Shown: positions 43,294 through 53,529, counted from the first letter of the stretch. The stretch is 64,000 nucleotides of DNA from Psychrobacter sp. JCM 18900 (GCF_904846625.1 NZ_CAJHBL010000002.1:124001-188000), one strand, 5' to 3'. Notes: generated by a model from the sequence alone, not told the origin. Program-made: numbers and translations.

Positions 43294-45405
43294 ATGCGAA
43301 TGCCTGAACCGCGCTCATCGCGTCAGTTAAATCAATTGGCCACTCAGCTCCAAGGCGAAGCTGAAATTAGTGGTGTTAATGCGTCAGGGACGCAAATATC
43401 AAGTCGTGCCTTTGAGATGGTTACTGACTTTGAGCCAGCAGGCGACCAGCCGCAAGCCATCAAAAAGCTGGTTAACGGTATCAATTCGAACATGGACGAG
43501 CAGTTGCTACTAGGTGTGACTGGCTCTGGTAAGACCTATACCATGGCAAAGGTCATCGCTGAAACTCAGCGCCCAACCATTATTATGGCGCATAATAAAA
43601 CGCTAGCCGCTCAGCTATATGGTGAGTTCAAATCGTTCTTTCCTAATAATGCGGTCGAATATTTCGTCAGCTATTATGATTACTATCAGCCAGAAGCGTA
43701 TGTCGCTGCTAGTGATACCTTCATCGAAAAAGACAGCGCTATCAATGATCATATTGATCAGATGCGCCTGTCAGCCACGCGTGCCTTGTTAGAGCGCCGT
43801 GATGCGATCATCGTCGCTTCGGTATCCTGTATCTATGGTTTGGGTGATCCAGAGAGCTATCTAAAAATGCTACTGCATGTCGTTGTAGGCGATAACATCG
43901 ACCGTACAGCGACTATCAAGCGTTTGGTTGAGATGCAGTACACACGTAATGAGCTAGATTTTGGTCGTGGTACGTATCGCTTGCGTGGAGAGCTGTTAGA
44001 TATTTATCCTGCTGAGTCTGAGCAGCTAGCCGTACGTGTGCATTTATTCGATAACGAAGTTGAGAAGATTACGTGGTTTGATCCCTTGACGGGTAAGACG
44101 GTGCGCAGCGTGCCACGTATTACCATTTATCCAAAGTCGCACTATGTGACGCCGCGTAATAAGCTAGAAGCTGCCAGCCACACGATTCGTGCTGAGCTAG
44201 AGCCGCGTTTAGAGTACTTCCGTGACAACAACAAACTGATTGAAGCACAGCGTCTCAAAGAGCGTACCCAGTACGACTTAGAGATGATTCAGCAGCTTGG
44301 TTACTGTAACGGTATCGAAAACTACTCGCAGCATCTCTCTGGCCGTCCATCAGGAGAAGCACCGCCGACGTTGTTTGATTATATTCCAGAAGATGCCTTA
44401 CTGTTCCTGGATGAGTCGCATGTGACGGTTTCACAGATTGGTGCGATGTATAAAGGCGATAGATCGCGTAAAGAAAACTTGGTCAATTATGGTTTTAGAT
44501 TACCCAGTGCGATGAATAACCGCCCGATGAAGTTTGAAGAGTGGGAACGTATCAAGCCCAAAACAATTTATGTCAGTGCCACGCCAGCATTGTATGAGCT
44601 TGAGCACAGCGAGCAAGTCGTTGAGCAGGTCGTCCGTCCGACGGGTCTAATTGACCCTGAGATCGAGATACGTCCTGTCTTGACGCAAGTTGATGATGTG
44701 CTATCAGAGATTACCAAACGCCGTGAAAAGGACGAGCGTGTACTGATTACCACATTGACCAAGCGTATGTCAGAAGATCTGACCAGTTACCTCAAAGAGT
44801 ATGATGTAAAGGTCGCCTATCTACATTCGGACATCGATACTGTTGAGCGTATGCAGATTATCCATGAGCTCCGTACTGGCGTGCATGATGTGTTGGTCGG
44901 TATCAACTTATTACGCGAAGGCTTGGATATGCCTGAGGTATCACTGGTAGCGATATTTGATGCTGATAAAGAGGGCTTCTTACGTTCAGAGCGTTCGCTT
45001 ATTCAGACGATTGGTCGTGCCGCCCGTCACTTGAATGGTAAAGCCATTCTCTATGCCGATCGCATTACGCCAAGTATGCAAAAGGCGATAGATGAGACGG
45101 ATCGTCGCCGTGATAAGCAAATTGCCTTTAACCTTGAGCATAACATTACGCCAAAAGGTGCTCGTCGTAGTATCACGGACAAGATTGATACGGGTGAAAG
45201 CTTGGATGCCAATGACAATCAAGCTATCCCAGTTAAGAGTAACTTGCCAGATGTCGATATCAATATCTTGCGTAGTCCTGATCTGCTTGCCAAAGAAATC
45301 AAACGTCTAGAGAAGCAAATGCAGCAAATGTCGCGTGATTTGAAGTTTGAAGAAGCAGCAAAAACGCGTGATAAAGTGCTTGAGTTAAAAGCACACTTAA
45401 TCTGA
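43294..45405 (+). CDS. uvrB: Excinuclease ABC subunit B
   Basis: 703-residue helicase-like nucleotide-excision-repair subunit that verifies damage handed over by UvrA and recruits UvrC. Walker A is [12 protein letters not shown], then [12 protein letters not shown], the beta-hairpin [33 protein letters not shown], helicase motif [14 protein letters not shown] and QTIGRAARH; the C-terminal UVR domain ([23 protein letters not shown] in parts) is intact. The N terminus has about 35 extra residues before [14 protein letters not shown]. The start has AAGAAGAAAG upstream. Confidence 0.97.
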   Translation: MRMPEPRSSRQLNQLATQLQGEAEISGVNASGTQISSRAFEMVTDFEPAGDQPQAIKKLVNGINSNMDEQLLLGVTGSGKTYTMAKVIAETQRPTIIMAHNKTLAAQLYGEFKSFFPNNAVEYFVSYYDYYQPEAYVAASDTFIEKDSAINDHIDQMRLSATRALLERRDAIIVASVSCIYGLGDPESYLKMLLHVVVGDNIDRTATIKRLVEMQYTRNELDFGRGTYRLRGELLDIYPAESEQLAVRVHLFDNEVEKITWFDPLTGKTVRSVPRITIYPKSHYVTPRNKLEAASHTIRAELEPRLEYFRDNNKLIEAQRLKERTQYDLEMIQQLGYCNGIENYSQHLSGRPSGEAPPTLFDYIPEDALLFLDESHVTVSQIGAMYKGDRSRKENLVNYGFRLPSAMNNRPMKFEEWERIKPKTIYVSATPALYELEHSEQVVEQVVRPTGLIDPEIEIRPVLTQVDDVLSEITKRREKDERVLITTLTKRMSEDLTSYLKEYDVKVAYLHSDIDTVERMQIIHELRTGVHDVLVGINLLREGLDMPEVSLVAIFDADKEGFLRSERSLIQTIGRAARHLNGKAILYADRITPSMQKAIDETDRRRDKQIAFNLEHNITPKGARRSITDKIDTGESLDANDNQAIPVKSNLPDVDINILRSPDLLAKEIKRLEKQMQQMSRDLKFEEAAKTRDKVLELKAHLI

Positions 45406-45443
45406 TAGCTTGGGTTAAATATTAAGGCTAAACAATAGCGTAG

Positions 45444-45474
45444 GTGAGGTGCTTTTTGAGTACCTCACTTTTTT
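45444..45474 (+). terminator. Terminator after uvrB
   Basis: GTGAGGT / ACCTCAC, 11-base loop, then T6. The remaining gap to 45710 (about 235 bases) shows nothing I can name. Confidence 0.75.
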
Positions 45475-45710
45475 GTGGTTTATTCAATATCGGAATGTGC
45501 AGAATACTTGTAATACAACGCATTGCCACTTACCATATCCGCATAAACCTCACCATCCATATAATATTTCAAAAATTTAAGGCACAAGCTAAAAAGCTGA
45601 GCGTGAGTAATGATCTTGTTAAGCTAGGCTAGGCTTATCGTTCTCATAGCTCATATTATCAACACAGACTAAATTTTTGGAATGGACATAATCTAGGCGT
45701 ATTATTCACT

Positions 45711-46763
45711 GTGCTTACCAACAACTTAATAGAATTAAACTCTAACGAAAATTCACTCGGCATGTCAGATGCGGCCAAACAAGCCGTTATCGACTCTTTA
45801 GACATCGGCTTTCGTTATCCCGATGACCAACGTTCGGCTCTGATTACCAAAGTCGCTGAGATAAACGGTGTAGCAGAGAGTCAAATTTCTCTAGGCAGTG
45901 GCTCTAGTGAAAATATTCGTACTGTCGTCCAAATGCTACAAAATCAAGCATTAGTAGCAGGCAAAAAATTCCAAGTTATCGTGCCGCATCCAACCTTTGC
46001 CTATGCTGAGTTGTATGCGACATCTATCGATGTACCTGTGGTAAAAGTACCGCTGATGACTGAAAATTATGCCTTTGACTTGCAAAGCATGCAAAAAGTG
46101 GCTGATGACTTTGACGGTATTAGCTTGTTTTATCTGTGCAATCCAAACAACCCAACGTCGACTATTACTGACACAGTAAAGCTCAAAGAATGGGTAGGGC
46201 ATACACCAAGTAACCATTACTTTTTATTAGATGAAGCTTATTCGGAATATGTGACTGATCCAAGTTTTGAGAGTGGTGTTACATGGTTACGAGAGGAGTA
46301 CTCAGAAAATATTATTGTGGTGCGTACTTTCTCAAAGCTATGTGCACTCGCTGGCATGCGCGTCGGCTATGCAGTTGCTAGCCCGAAAATGATTGCTAGA
46401 TTAGAAGCATTTATCTCAATTGATAATACCAATTTGTCAGGTGCTGTAGCTGCATTAGCGACCCTTGATGATGAGTCGTTTTTAGCATTGAGCTTACGTA
46501 CGACCAATCAATCGCGTCAGTTGGTTGAGCAAACATTAGATGAGCTTGGCTTACGCTATTTGCCATCACAGGCCAGTTTTATATTCCATGAGATAAAAGG
46601 CGATGTACAAACCTATATCGACAGAATGCGTGAGCATGGTATTGCGGTCGGGCGTGAGTTTGCGCCAATCACTGGCTTTAATCGCTTAACACTTGGCAGA
46701 CCTGATGAGATGGCAGTATTTGTAGAAGTACTCAAATCATTCCGTGAGAAGGGCTGGGTCTAA
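45711..46763 (+). CDS. HisC-like PLP aminotransferase
   Basis: 350-residue aminotransferase of the histidinol-phosphate type. IELNSNENSLGMSDAA, LGSGSSENI, PHPTFAYAELYA, LCNPNNPT, LLDEAYSEYV and the PLP lysine in VVRTFSKLCALAGMRVGYA fit HisC-like enzymes. It starts at a GTG and has only a weak upstream AGGCG. No other histidine gene is nearby, so it may be a paralogue acting on phenylalanine, histidinol phosphate or another amino acid. A terminator follows at 46790. Confidence 0.8.
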   Translation: MLTNNLIELNSNENSLGMSDAAKQAVIDSLDIGFRYPDDQRSALITKVAEINGVAESQISLGSGSSENIRTVVQMLQNQALVAGKKFQVIVPHPTFAYAELYATSIDVPVVKVPLMTENYAFDLQSMQKVADDFDGISLFYLCNPNNPTSTITDTVKLKEWVGHTPSNHYFLLDEAYSEYVTDPSFESGVTWLREEYSENIIVVRTFSKLCALAGMRVGYAVASPKMIARLEAFISIDNTNLSGAVAALATLDDESFLALSLRTTNQSRQLVEQTLDELGLRYLPSQASFIFHEIKGDVQTYIDRMREHGIAVGREFAPITGFNRLTLGRPDEMAVFVEVLKSFREKGWV

Positions 46764-46789
46764 TTAAGTCAGTTAATGGAGTTCAATAA

Positions 46790-46827
46790 TAAAAAAGGAA
46801 GTTGCTTATTGGTAGCTTCCTTTTTTG
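46790..46827 (+). terminator. Terminator after the HisC-like gene
   Basis: AAAAAAGGAAGTTGC / GTAGCTTCCTTTTTT with a TTATT-type loop and T6 end. Confidence 0.85.
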
Positions 46828-47046
46828 TTGTGTTTATTTCGGTTGTTGGAACTGTATTGAAGCCAAAGTTAAGCGCACATTTTTACCAACATCAAACGCA
46901 GTTTTACATATCGCACCTTAAATAATCTAACGCTATCTTATAGGATAACTGAGTAAAGCATGACCCGTTAATCACGCAGATGAATACTGAGTAACAGTGC
47001 TCGGCATGCTCACGTATCTTATAATTATAAAGTTAGGGATGTACCT

Positions 47047-47424
47047 ATGTTCGATATCAAATCATTTTTTAAACGAGAAGTAGAGAAAAAGCTTATCAAT
47101 GTAGATGACTATATTTTTATGCCAGAACGCGTAGAGATGGAAATTGAAGGCGGACTATTAAATTGTGTGTTGAATAGTGATGGTCGCGTAGATATTTTTT
47201 ATAGTAAAGACGGTGTCACTGAGGTGGGTTCAGCGTCGCGCAAGCACCCATTTACAGCATTTGAAAAAGAGCTATATCATGGTATCTATGATGACGTGAT
47301 TAATGATTTAATTAAGGAAGTAGATAAAATCATTGATAGCACCTCGAAGTATTTCCGTCGTAGCCAATCATTGCCTTTTACGGCTTCTATAACGTCTCAA
47401 CCATCTGATACAAATAAATTTTAG
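47047..47424 (+). CDS. Hypothetical protein, 125 residues
   Basis: Unrecognised soluble protein. The N terminus (MFDIKSFFKREVEKKLINV) is basic; the middle has a beta-rich segment (EMEIEGGLLNCVL, GRVDIFYSKDG), then a helix (DVINDLIKEVDKIID) and a Ser/Thr-rich tail. No signal peptide or membrane helix. AGGGA lies eight bases before the ATG and a strong terminator follows, so it is a real monocistronic gene. Function unknown. Confidence 0.65.
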   Translation: MFDIKSFFKREVEKKLINVDDYIFMPERVEMEIEGGLLNCVLNSDGRVDIFYSKDGVTEVGSASRKHPFTAFEKELYHGIYDDVINDLIKEVDKIIDSTSKYFRRSQSLPFTASITSQPSDTNKF

Positions 47425-47452
47425 GCTAATTAATTGAACCAATCTATTAGCA

Positions 47453-47490
47453 ATAAAAAGGGTGCGTTATGTATAACGCACCCTTTTTAT
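47453..47490. terminator. Bidirectional terminator between two small genes
   Basis: AAAAAGGGTGCGTTAT / ATAACGCACCCTTTTT with a GT loop; suits the convergent genes at 47047 and 47523. Confidence 0.9.
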
Positions 47491-47522
47491 TATTTTTTAT
47501 TCTATTGAATAATTTGATTGTT

Positions 47523-47912
47523 CTATTGAACAAAGCTTGTATAGCAGCTCTGTAGAGATTTGGCGACGACTTGTGCGACTAACTGAGTACGGTACTGAGA
47601 GTCAATCGCGGCATTGCCCAGCTCAACAATGGTTACTTGCTGCGGTGCTTGCTCACTGACACACCCACAAACATTGGTTTTAACAGATTCTTGCTGTGCT
47701 TCTGTCATGGCGACGCTTGCAACACGCCACGCGTTTTGTTTTTCAATTTGGCTACGGCATTGGTTGTCGATCGCAGCTCTAAAAACATTCATGCCGATCT
47801 CATTTGCAGTACCGATTGCTGTACCTGTACCATTGTTTGTCGCACCTGTTGTGGTACATCCCGCCAAGGCAAAAGTCGCTAACATCATCGTTGAAGCCAA
47901 GATTTTTTTCAT
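47523..47912 (-). CDS. Small lipoprotein with C-terminal cysteines
   Basis: 129-residue predicted lipoprotein. The type II signal peptide ends in LAGC (Cys19), followed by a Thr/Gly/Asn-rich linker. The mature domain has AIDNQCRSQIEKQNAWR, VCGCVSEQAPQQV and SCYTSF, four Cys that could pair. Function unknown; paralogous lipoproteins with a CGC segment occur in Moraxellaceae (impression, not a database result). AAAGGA precedes the ATG by eight bases. Confidence 0.75.
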   Translation of the reverse strand: MKKILASTMMLATFALAGCTTTGATNNGTGTAIGTANEIGMNVFRAAIDNQCRSQIEKQNAWRVASVAMTEAQQESVKTNVCGCVSEQAPQQVTIVELGNAAIDSQYRTQLVAQVVAKSLQSCYTSFVQ

Positions 47913-48035
47913 AAGTTAGTCCTTTAAGGTGTCTGTCATAAATAAAGCTGTATATTATCAGTAAAACCTAGCAATGACATCATTAACCACAAGCGCATGT
48001 TATTTTAAAACTCTATAACCTATATGTATTAACCA

Positions 48036-48070
48036 CAAAAAAGCCAGCTAAGTAATCACTTAACTGGCTT
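48036..48070 (-). terminator. Terminator of the DUF697-like gene
   Basis: On the minus strand AAGCCAGTTAAGT-GATT-ACTTAGCTGGCTT then T4-6; one mismatch in the stem. Confidence 0.8.
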
Positions 48071-48096
48071 GATATAGACTAAGCTATTCGGCTTAT

Positions 48097-48612
48097 TTAC
48101 ACGTTTTTGCCGTGTTCTTTTTGCTGAATATCTTTTGCCAATTTATAGCATTCATTGATATGGTCATTAGCGATTTTCTTAAAAATCGTATAACCCATAG
48201 TTGCAGCAACCAGTTGACCACCAAGTGGGATAAACTTGGTCACTTGTTTGGCAGCGATACGACCACCGAAACCTTGGATGGTTTTTTTGACGATGCCACG
48301 TGTTGCCATTAGCCCAGCGAAATCTACGGTACGGTCTTTTACTGCGCTCCAATGCACTTCGCGAGATTCCAGATTAATGGCTGATTGACGGTCTTCAATG
48401 AGACCGAAACGCTCACTAATTTCTGGAATCAATTGCGTCAACATCCCTGCATCAACTGCCACATCAAAAAATGGCACTGGCACAACCGCTACACCAGCAG
48501 AAACTCTAGCGCGTCTTTTTACCATTCCCTGACATTCTTTTTTAACCTTATCAAGGTCTAGGTTAGGGTCGATAGTATTTGGAAGTTTTTCAGCAAGTGG
48601 CGTGGTTTTCAT
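48097..48612 (-). CDS. DUF697/YcjF-like membrane-associated protein
   Basis: 171-residue protein with a weakly hydrophobic centre. VSAGVAVVPVPFFDVAVDAGML, TQLIPEISERFGL and FIPLGGQLVAATMGYTIFKKI resemble the C-terminal half of DUF697 proteins (YcjF and GTPase-linked members), where P-x-P-F-x-D and a late FIP..G..... glycine helix recur. No GTPase domain is present. Function unknown; stress-linked membrane roles are reported for relatives. AAGGA precedes the ATG. Confidence 0.55.
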   Translation of the reverse strand: MKTTPLAEKLPNTIDPNLDLDKVKKECQGMVKRRARVSAGVAVVPVPFFDVAVDAGMLTQLIPEISERFGLIEDRQSAINLESREVHWSAVKDRTVDFAGLMATRGIVKKTIQGFGGRIAAKQVTKFIPLGGQLVAATMGYTIFKKIANDHINECYKLAKDIQQKEHGKNV

Positions 48613-48929
48613 AAAGTGTCCTTATAAATAATTAAAATATAAATGATAAAAAGTTCAATAGATAACAAATCCTTCAGTTGCTTACTATTTTATGGATTTA
48701 TGCGTGGCTTACAATCATTGCTTTGTAGCAAAATGAATGAAATTACTCACACTGTGCACCTTTTTTGTAAGTGATTAAATGAATGTGGTTTGTATAAGCT
48801 ATAAAAATGGCAGTCTCAATTATCACTAATATATGGGCATTATTCATCAGGTTGCACAATGCCTAATGATATACAGAGGTAGTATAAATTGTCATTGTGA
48901 GCCTCTACTAAAGCCAGTAGAATACCCTC
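48613..48929. other. Divergent region before recJ
   Basis: 317 bases between the DUF697-like gene and recJ. A+T-rich; no repeat, RNA or confident promoter seen. Confidence 0.4.
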
Positions 48930-50768
48930 ATGCTAAATTTAACCCCCCGTTATACCAGCACTCGCATCGACGAGTTGCCCGCCGCGCTGCAACCATTTGC
49001 CGCTCAATCATTCACGCTTGCCCGTCTGTATGCAGGGCGAGGTATCACTGCGCCTGATGAGCTGGAGACTAGCCTGTCAGGTCTATTGCCTGCTGAGGCA
49101 TTGCACGGTGTCACTGAAGCCGTGCGCTTATTAGATGTGGCCATTGATGAGCGTCAGCGTATCTTGATCGTTGGTGACTTTGACTGTGATGGTGCCACCA
49201 GTACAGCCTTAATGATGCGTGCGCTCACAAAGATGGGTGCGGTCGTTGATTTCCTAGTACCAGATCGTTTTAAGTACGGTTATGGCCTGACGCCAGAGAT
49301 TGTCGAGTTAGGTATTGAGACTTTTCAGCCAGATATGATAGTGACGGTTGATAATGGCATCTCAAGTCACGAAGGGGTGGCGCGTGCCCAAGCTGATGGT
49401 ATTACGGTGATTATCACTGACCATCATCTCACGACCAAAGAGACGCCACCTGCGGAAGCGGTGGTCAATCCCAATCAGCTAGGTTGTGACTTTGCTAGTA
49501 AAGCATTGGTCGGAGTTGGAGTCGCGTTTTATGTGCTCGGACGCTTAGCAAAGCTGCGCCGCGAAGCTGGCAAGTCTACGGTACAGGTGAGCCAATATTT
49601 AGATTTGGTCGCACTTGGGACGATTGCAGATGTTGGGGTACTGGATAAAAACAACCGTATCTTGGTACATCACGGATTATCAGCTATTCGTCAAGGCCGC
49701 TGCTGTATGGGAATATTGGCATTGCTTGAGCAAGCGGGCCGTGATCCCAAGCAGCTTCATGCGCAGGATTTCGGTTTTGTATTAGGCCCACGTATCAATG
49801 CAGCTGGGCGTATGGACAATATGCGCATTGGTATCGAGTGCTTATTAACCGAAGACTGGAGTACCGCGCAACGTTTGGCACAAGAGCTTGAGCAGCTGAA
49901 CCGTACGCGTCGTCATGTAGAGGGTGAGATGCGTGCGCAAGCTGATAGTATCGTACAAGCACTGGCTAATAAAGATGATAGCGACGAGAGTGTGAGTGGT
50001 GATAGCGACAACAATACCAGTAATGATGACACAATTGCTCAAGCTGTCCCTACTGCTAAGTCCAGCAATTCAGGTGCGCGTAGTATTATTCTGTACCAAG
50101 ATGACTGGCATCAAGGAGTCATCGGCATTGTCGCTGGTCGTCTAAAAGAAAGCCATTATTTACCCAGTATCGTATTTGCGCCAGCAGACACTGAGCAAAC
50201 AGATGAAGATAGTGCCATTAAAGGCTCTGCACGTTCTATCGCTGGCGTACATATTCGTGATGCGATTGAACAAGTTGCGGAGCGCTATCCAGACTTAATC
50301 AGTCACTTCGGTGGGCATGCGATGGCGGCAGGTTTAACCCTCAAGCGCCGCAACTTTGAGGCATTTGTCACAGCTTTTAATGAAGTGATGGCTCAGATGG
50401 ATGATGAGGTATTTGCAGAGCAAAAATTCACCGATGGACCTTTGCAAGCGAGTGACTTTAGCTTATGGTTTGCCGAGCATTTAGCCGATGCCAGTATCTG
50501 GGGTCATGGATTTGCACCGCCAATATTTGATGGTGTGTTTGAGGTACTGAGCTTCAAGATTTTAAAAGACAAACATCTTAAGTTATCGCTGCGCTATCCA
50601 GACGTTCAATATCCGATAGAGGCCATTTGCTTTAACTTCGATAATGACGCGTGGGATTACCGTGCCAAGCAAGTCCATTTATTATTTCAGCTAGACATCA
50701 ATGAATGGAATGGCAAACAAAGCTTACAGCTGATGGTCAAAGATTTGGCTGTGGTAGAGCAGGGGTAA
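48930..50768 (+). CDS. recJ: Single-stranded-DNA exonuclease RecJ
   Basis: 612-residue 5'-3' exonuclease of the DHH superfamily. The metal motifs are LIVGDFDCDGATSTALM, VTVDNGISSHEG, ITDHHLTT, then GVGVAFYVL and LGTIADVGVL; the DHHA1 part has GSARSIAGVHIRDAIEQV and HFGGHAMAAGLTL. A Ser/Asp/Asn-rich insertion of about 35 residues (near 345-385) lies between the two domains and is unlike E. coli RecJ; it is probably a flexible loop. The ATG at 48930 lacks a strong ribosome site. Repair role with RecQ/RecFOR is by family. Confidence 0.95.
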   Translation: MLNLTPRYTSTRIDELPAALQPFAAQSFTLARLYAGRGITAPDELETSLSGLLPAEALHGVTEAVRLLDVAIDERQRILIVGDFDCDGATSTALMMRALTKMGAVVDFLVPDRFKYGYGLTPEIVELGIETFQPDMIVTVDNGISSHEGVARAQADGITVIITDHHLTTKETPPAEAVVNPNQLGCDFASKALVGVGVAFYVLGRLAKLRREAGKSTVQVSQYLDLVALGTIADVGVLDKNNRILVHHGLSAIRQGRCCMGILALLEQAGRDPKQLHAQDFGFVLGPRINAAGRMDNMRIGIECLLTEDWSTAQRLAQELEQLNRTRRHVEGEMRAQADSIVQALANKDDSDESVSGDSDNNTSNDDTIAQAVPTAKSSNSGARSIILYQDDWHQGVIGIVAGRLKESHYLPSIVFAPADTEQTDEDSAIKGSARSIAGVHIRDAIEQVAERYPDLISHFGGHAMAAGLTLKRRNFEAFVTAFNEVMAQMDDEVFAEQKFTDGPLQASDFSLWFAEHLADASIWGHGFAPPIFDGVFEVLSFKILKDKHLKLSLRYPDVQYPIEAICFNFDNDAWDYRAKQVHLLFQLDINEWNGKQSLQLMVKDLAVVEQG

Positions 50769-50789
50769 AATGACAATGTTAAATCGATA

Positions 50790-50826
50790 GTACCAACGCG
50801 CTCAAATATGGGCGCGTTGGTATTTT
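50790..50826. terminator. Terminator between recJ and the TRIC genes
   Basis: TACCAACGCGC / GCGCGTTGGTA with a ten-base loop and T4; can serve both convergent units. Confidence 0.8.
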
Positions 50827-50849
50827 GGAAATGAAGACACGCTCTAGTA

Positions 50850-51515
50850 TCAGTATTTCCACTCTAGTGTGGGGAACTGCCAATCGTAACGAATAGCCAG
50901 CATACGCAAAGTAAAAATCGTACTCATCGTAGAGATATCAGCTACCCAATCTGTCACGCCTAAGTTCTTTAGAGCAAAGTACAGAACCCCACCTGTCAAC
51001 GCTGCCGTGATATAAATCTCTTGCTGTAGTACCAATGGAATCTCATTGCAAATCATATCGCGAATGATGCCACCAACCACGATGGTAATCACACCTAATA
51101 ATAGCGCTACAGGCACATTGGCACCCATACTATCAGCGACTTTGATACCGATCAGCGTAAATGCTGACAGACCAATGGTGTCAGATAGTTTGAGGAACTT
51201 ATCCACTCGTCTTGAATTTGGATGAAAAAATATCTGCATCGCTAAGGATGAAATCGTAATAAGGGTCAGATAGCTCATATCTACCATCCAAAATAACGGA
51301 TGGCGATCTAGAATGACATCACGTACCGTGCCGCCGCCGATAGCAGTGACAATAGACACAAGCAGACAGCCGAAGACGTCAAAATTTTTGTGCTTGGCAA
51401 GTATCGTGCCCGAGACGCTACAGGCGATGATGCCAATCATATCAAAGAAATATATCAAAGAGCGCGGGTCAAAAGTAGTGATCAGTACGGTAGGGTCCAA
51501 TACGATAGCCAACAT
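50850..51515 (-). CDS. TRIC/UPF0126 family membrane protein, copy 2
   Basis: 221-residue membrane protein of the prokaryotic trimeric intracellular cation channel family (UPF0126, YicG/YadS). Two three-helix repeats show GIIACSVSGTILAKHKNFDVFG with AIGGGTVRDVILDRHPLFW, and GLSAFTLIGIKVAD with VVGGIIRDMICNEIPLVLQ. Seven hydrophobic segments. It probably conducts K+ or small ions; a glycine-transport role is also proposed for some members. It is 71 bases after a very similar gene at 51587, same strand, so the two form a tandem pair. Confidence 0.87.
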   Translation of the reverse strand: MLAIVLDPTVLITTFDPRSLIYFFDMIGIIACSVSGTILAKHKNFDVFGCLLVSIVTAIGGGTVRDVILDRHPLFWMVDMSYLTLITISSLAMQIFFHPNSRRVDKFLKLSDTIGLSAFTLIGIKVADSMGANVPVALLLGVITIVVGGIIRDMICNEIPLVLQQEIYITAALTGGVLYFALKNLGVTDWVADISTMSTIFTLRMLAIRYDWQFPTLEWKY

Positions 51516-51586
51516 GGGCAGTTCTCACTATTTTCAATTATTGTCAGTCAAACAAAGGCTATCTACGCAGAGACTTGCTCAATTAA

Positions 51587-52222
51587 TCAGTTTACGAGTC
51601 GAATAGAAGGCAGATGCCAGTCGAATCTAAGCGCGAGCATACGTACTGCAAAGATGACAAACAGCATAATAAATTCGTTGAGACTGGCGCCTACCCCAAA
51701 ATACTGTAAGCATAAATAAGTCACAGACCCTGCGATACTGGCAGTAATATAAATCTCACGCTGTAGCACCAGCGGAATCTCATTACAAATGATATCACGT
51801 AGCAGACCACCAATAATGGCGGTCCAGACGCCCATCATAATAGCAATCAGGGGAGACATATCTAGGGTTAAGGCCACCTTAAAACCAATGACACTGAAGG
51901 CAGCCAACCCAATGGCATCAAAGAGCTTCAACGCATTATCAATCTTATGATAAAGGTGAAAGAATATTTGTAAAATAAGAGAGGTCACTGTGATAACGAT
52001 CACGTAATTAAGATCAGTCATCCAAAATAGAGGATGACGGTCGAGAGCCATATCACGTAAAGTACCACCGCCGATGGCATTGACCATCGCTACCAAGATA
52101 CAACCAGCAATATCAAAGCCTTTATGCTGCGCAAGTAAAGTCCCTGCAATCGCGCAGGCAATAATGCCAACCATGTCCAATAAATATAATAGAATATCAG
52201 GAAAAATCAAAGCATTACCCAT
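51587..52222 (-). CDS. TRIC/UPF0126 family membrane protein, copy 1
   Basis: 211-residue relative of the protein at 50850, matching along its whole length: GIIACAIAGTLLAQHKGFD, AIGGGTLRDMALDRHPLFWM, GLAAFSVIGFKVAL and IIGGLLRDIICNEIPLVLQREIYI. Identity by eye is roughly half. Prokaryotic TRIC channels are homotrimers; two linked copies could form separate or mixed channels. The start (ATG at 52222) lacks a strong ribosome site. It is preceded by the DMT exporter gene on the same strand. Confidence 0.87.
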   Translation of the reverse strand: MGNALIFPDILLYLLDMVGIIACAIAGTLLAQHKGFDIAGCILVAMVNAIGGGTLRDMALDRHPLFWMTDLNYVIVITVTSLILQIFFHLYHKIDNALKLFDAIGLAAFSVIGFKVALTLDMSPLIAIMMGVWTAIIGGLLRDIICNEIPLVLQREIYITASIAGSVTYLCLQYFGVGASLNEFIMLFVIFAVRMLALRFDWHLPSIRLVN

Positions 52223-52322
52223 GGTTATAGCGCCAAATCGTGATCATCAAAGTGATAGGTGTTTTTTAGGCGGTTATTCAATGCATGACTGTGACGAAAT
52301 AGGCTTAGTTTTACAGTGCCAT

Positions 52323-53468
52323 TTAGCCGTCTTTTGCAAATAATATCAGCCCCACAATAATCAGCCCTATACCGACCAGTCCCATCGCCGAAGGTATGGC
52401 GTTATCTAATAATACTATACCCCCACTCAAAGCAAAGATAACTTCACTGGCTTGGGTTGAGTCAACGCCTGCAACCTCGCTTGAAGTAACAGCTTGCTCG
52501 CGCGCATACAAAAATATAGTGGTTGCTGCCACGCCTGCCAATAGAGCAACGAGCAACGTATTGATTATTTGTGAGGGGTGGGGCTGGTCAGGGCGCACTA
52601 TAATGCTCAAAAACAGCCAAAATGGCAAACACCCGAGAGTCATTAGCCACACTTTGTTAAAGGCATTTTGCAGTAGCGTGGTTTCGATAGAAGGAATACG
52701 AGTAGTTAGATTTTTTATGGAGGAGGTTGCCGCAGTGTTGTCACTTTGAAGTACGCTATCGAGGTCGGTAGCATCATATGTCGTAGCTGGTAAATCATAA
52801 GCTTCGGATATGAGTGGTTCACTCTGCTCGTTAATATCAATGTTAGCTCGTTGAGCATTTAGTTCCGCCGTTTTTTGTAGTTCAGTATTGCGCTGGCGGG
52901 CATTATGAGAGGCCTGCCAAACCAGCTGGTTACCAATTGGGTAACTAAAAGCGGCGATAAGAGCGGGTAGCGCACCGTAGAGCAGCATGTCAGACATTGG
53001 AACGGTGTCAGTTATAGCAGCAGCATGCAGACCTTCACTGATATTGACGAGTGCCACACCGATAAAGACAATGACAGCATATACGATGAATTTTTTGTCA
53101 AAACATTGACCAAATGCCAATAGCACAAGCAAACTGGCGACGACGGTAAACATAAAGGTGGCCGCTACCACCCATCCTGCAACATGATCTGCGGCATAGC
53201 AAATACCGGTATAAAACAGCCCAAATCCGATACTGTCAGTAATACACCAAAAGCCCCAATGCTGTAGAAAAATTTTCATTAGCGCTTTAATACGACCAAA
53301 GCCATGTTGCATCGTAATAACGGCGGTAATAATTAACAGCATGAAGACATAGCGTAGACTCGCTGACCAAAACCAATGTCCACCTGCGCTACTCATAAGC
53401 TCATTTAAGATAAATGTCGAGCTAAAAAACGCACCTGCTAGCAAGCCCAATAAAATGAGTTTGATCAT
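52323..53468 (-). CDS. DMT-superfamily multidrug transporter with long central loop
   Basis: 381-residue inner-membrane transporter of the drug/metabolite superfamily (multidrug resistance efflux, EmrE-related PF13536 type). About ten hydrophobic segments; ILLGLLAGAFFSSTFILNELM opens the protein, and SGGIVLLDNAIPSAMGLVGIGLI closes it. Residues about 187-268 are a hydrophilic insertion, rich in Gln, Asn, Asp and Thr, between helices 5 and 6, roughly 80 residues longer than usual. Substrate unknown. AAGGTAG precedes the ATG. Confidence 0.8.
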   Translation of the reverse strand: MIKLILLGLLAGAFFSSTFILNELMSSAGGHWFWSASLRYVFMLLIITAVITMQHGFGRIKALMKIFLQHWGFWCITDSIGFGLFYTGICYAADHVAGWVVAATFMFTVVASLLVLLAFGQCFDKKFIVYAVIVFIGVALVNISEGLHAAAITDTVPMSDMLLYGALPALIAAFSYPIGNQLVWQASHNARQRNTELQKTAELNAQRANIDINEQSEPLISEAYDLPATTYDATDLDSVLQSDNTAATSSIKNLTTRIPSIETTLLQNAFNKVWLMTLGCLPFWLFLSIIVRPDQPHPSQIINTLLVALLAGVAATTIFLYAREQAVTSSEVAGVDSTQASEVIFALSGGIVLLDNAIPSAMGLVGIGLIIVGLILFAKDG

Positions 53469-53529
53469 ACCGCTACCTTATCCATGGCACTCTACGTATT
53501 CACATTTTTTGTTTGTTACTTGCTGATAG

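Noticed and set aside
45478-45632. Short open frame after uvrB
   Set aside because: It overlaps the uvrB terminator, has no ribosome site and no protein-like composition.
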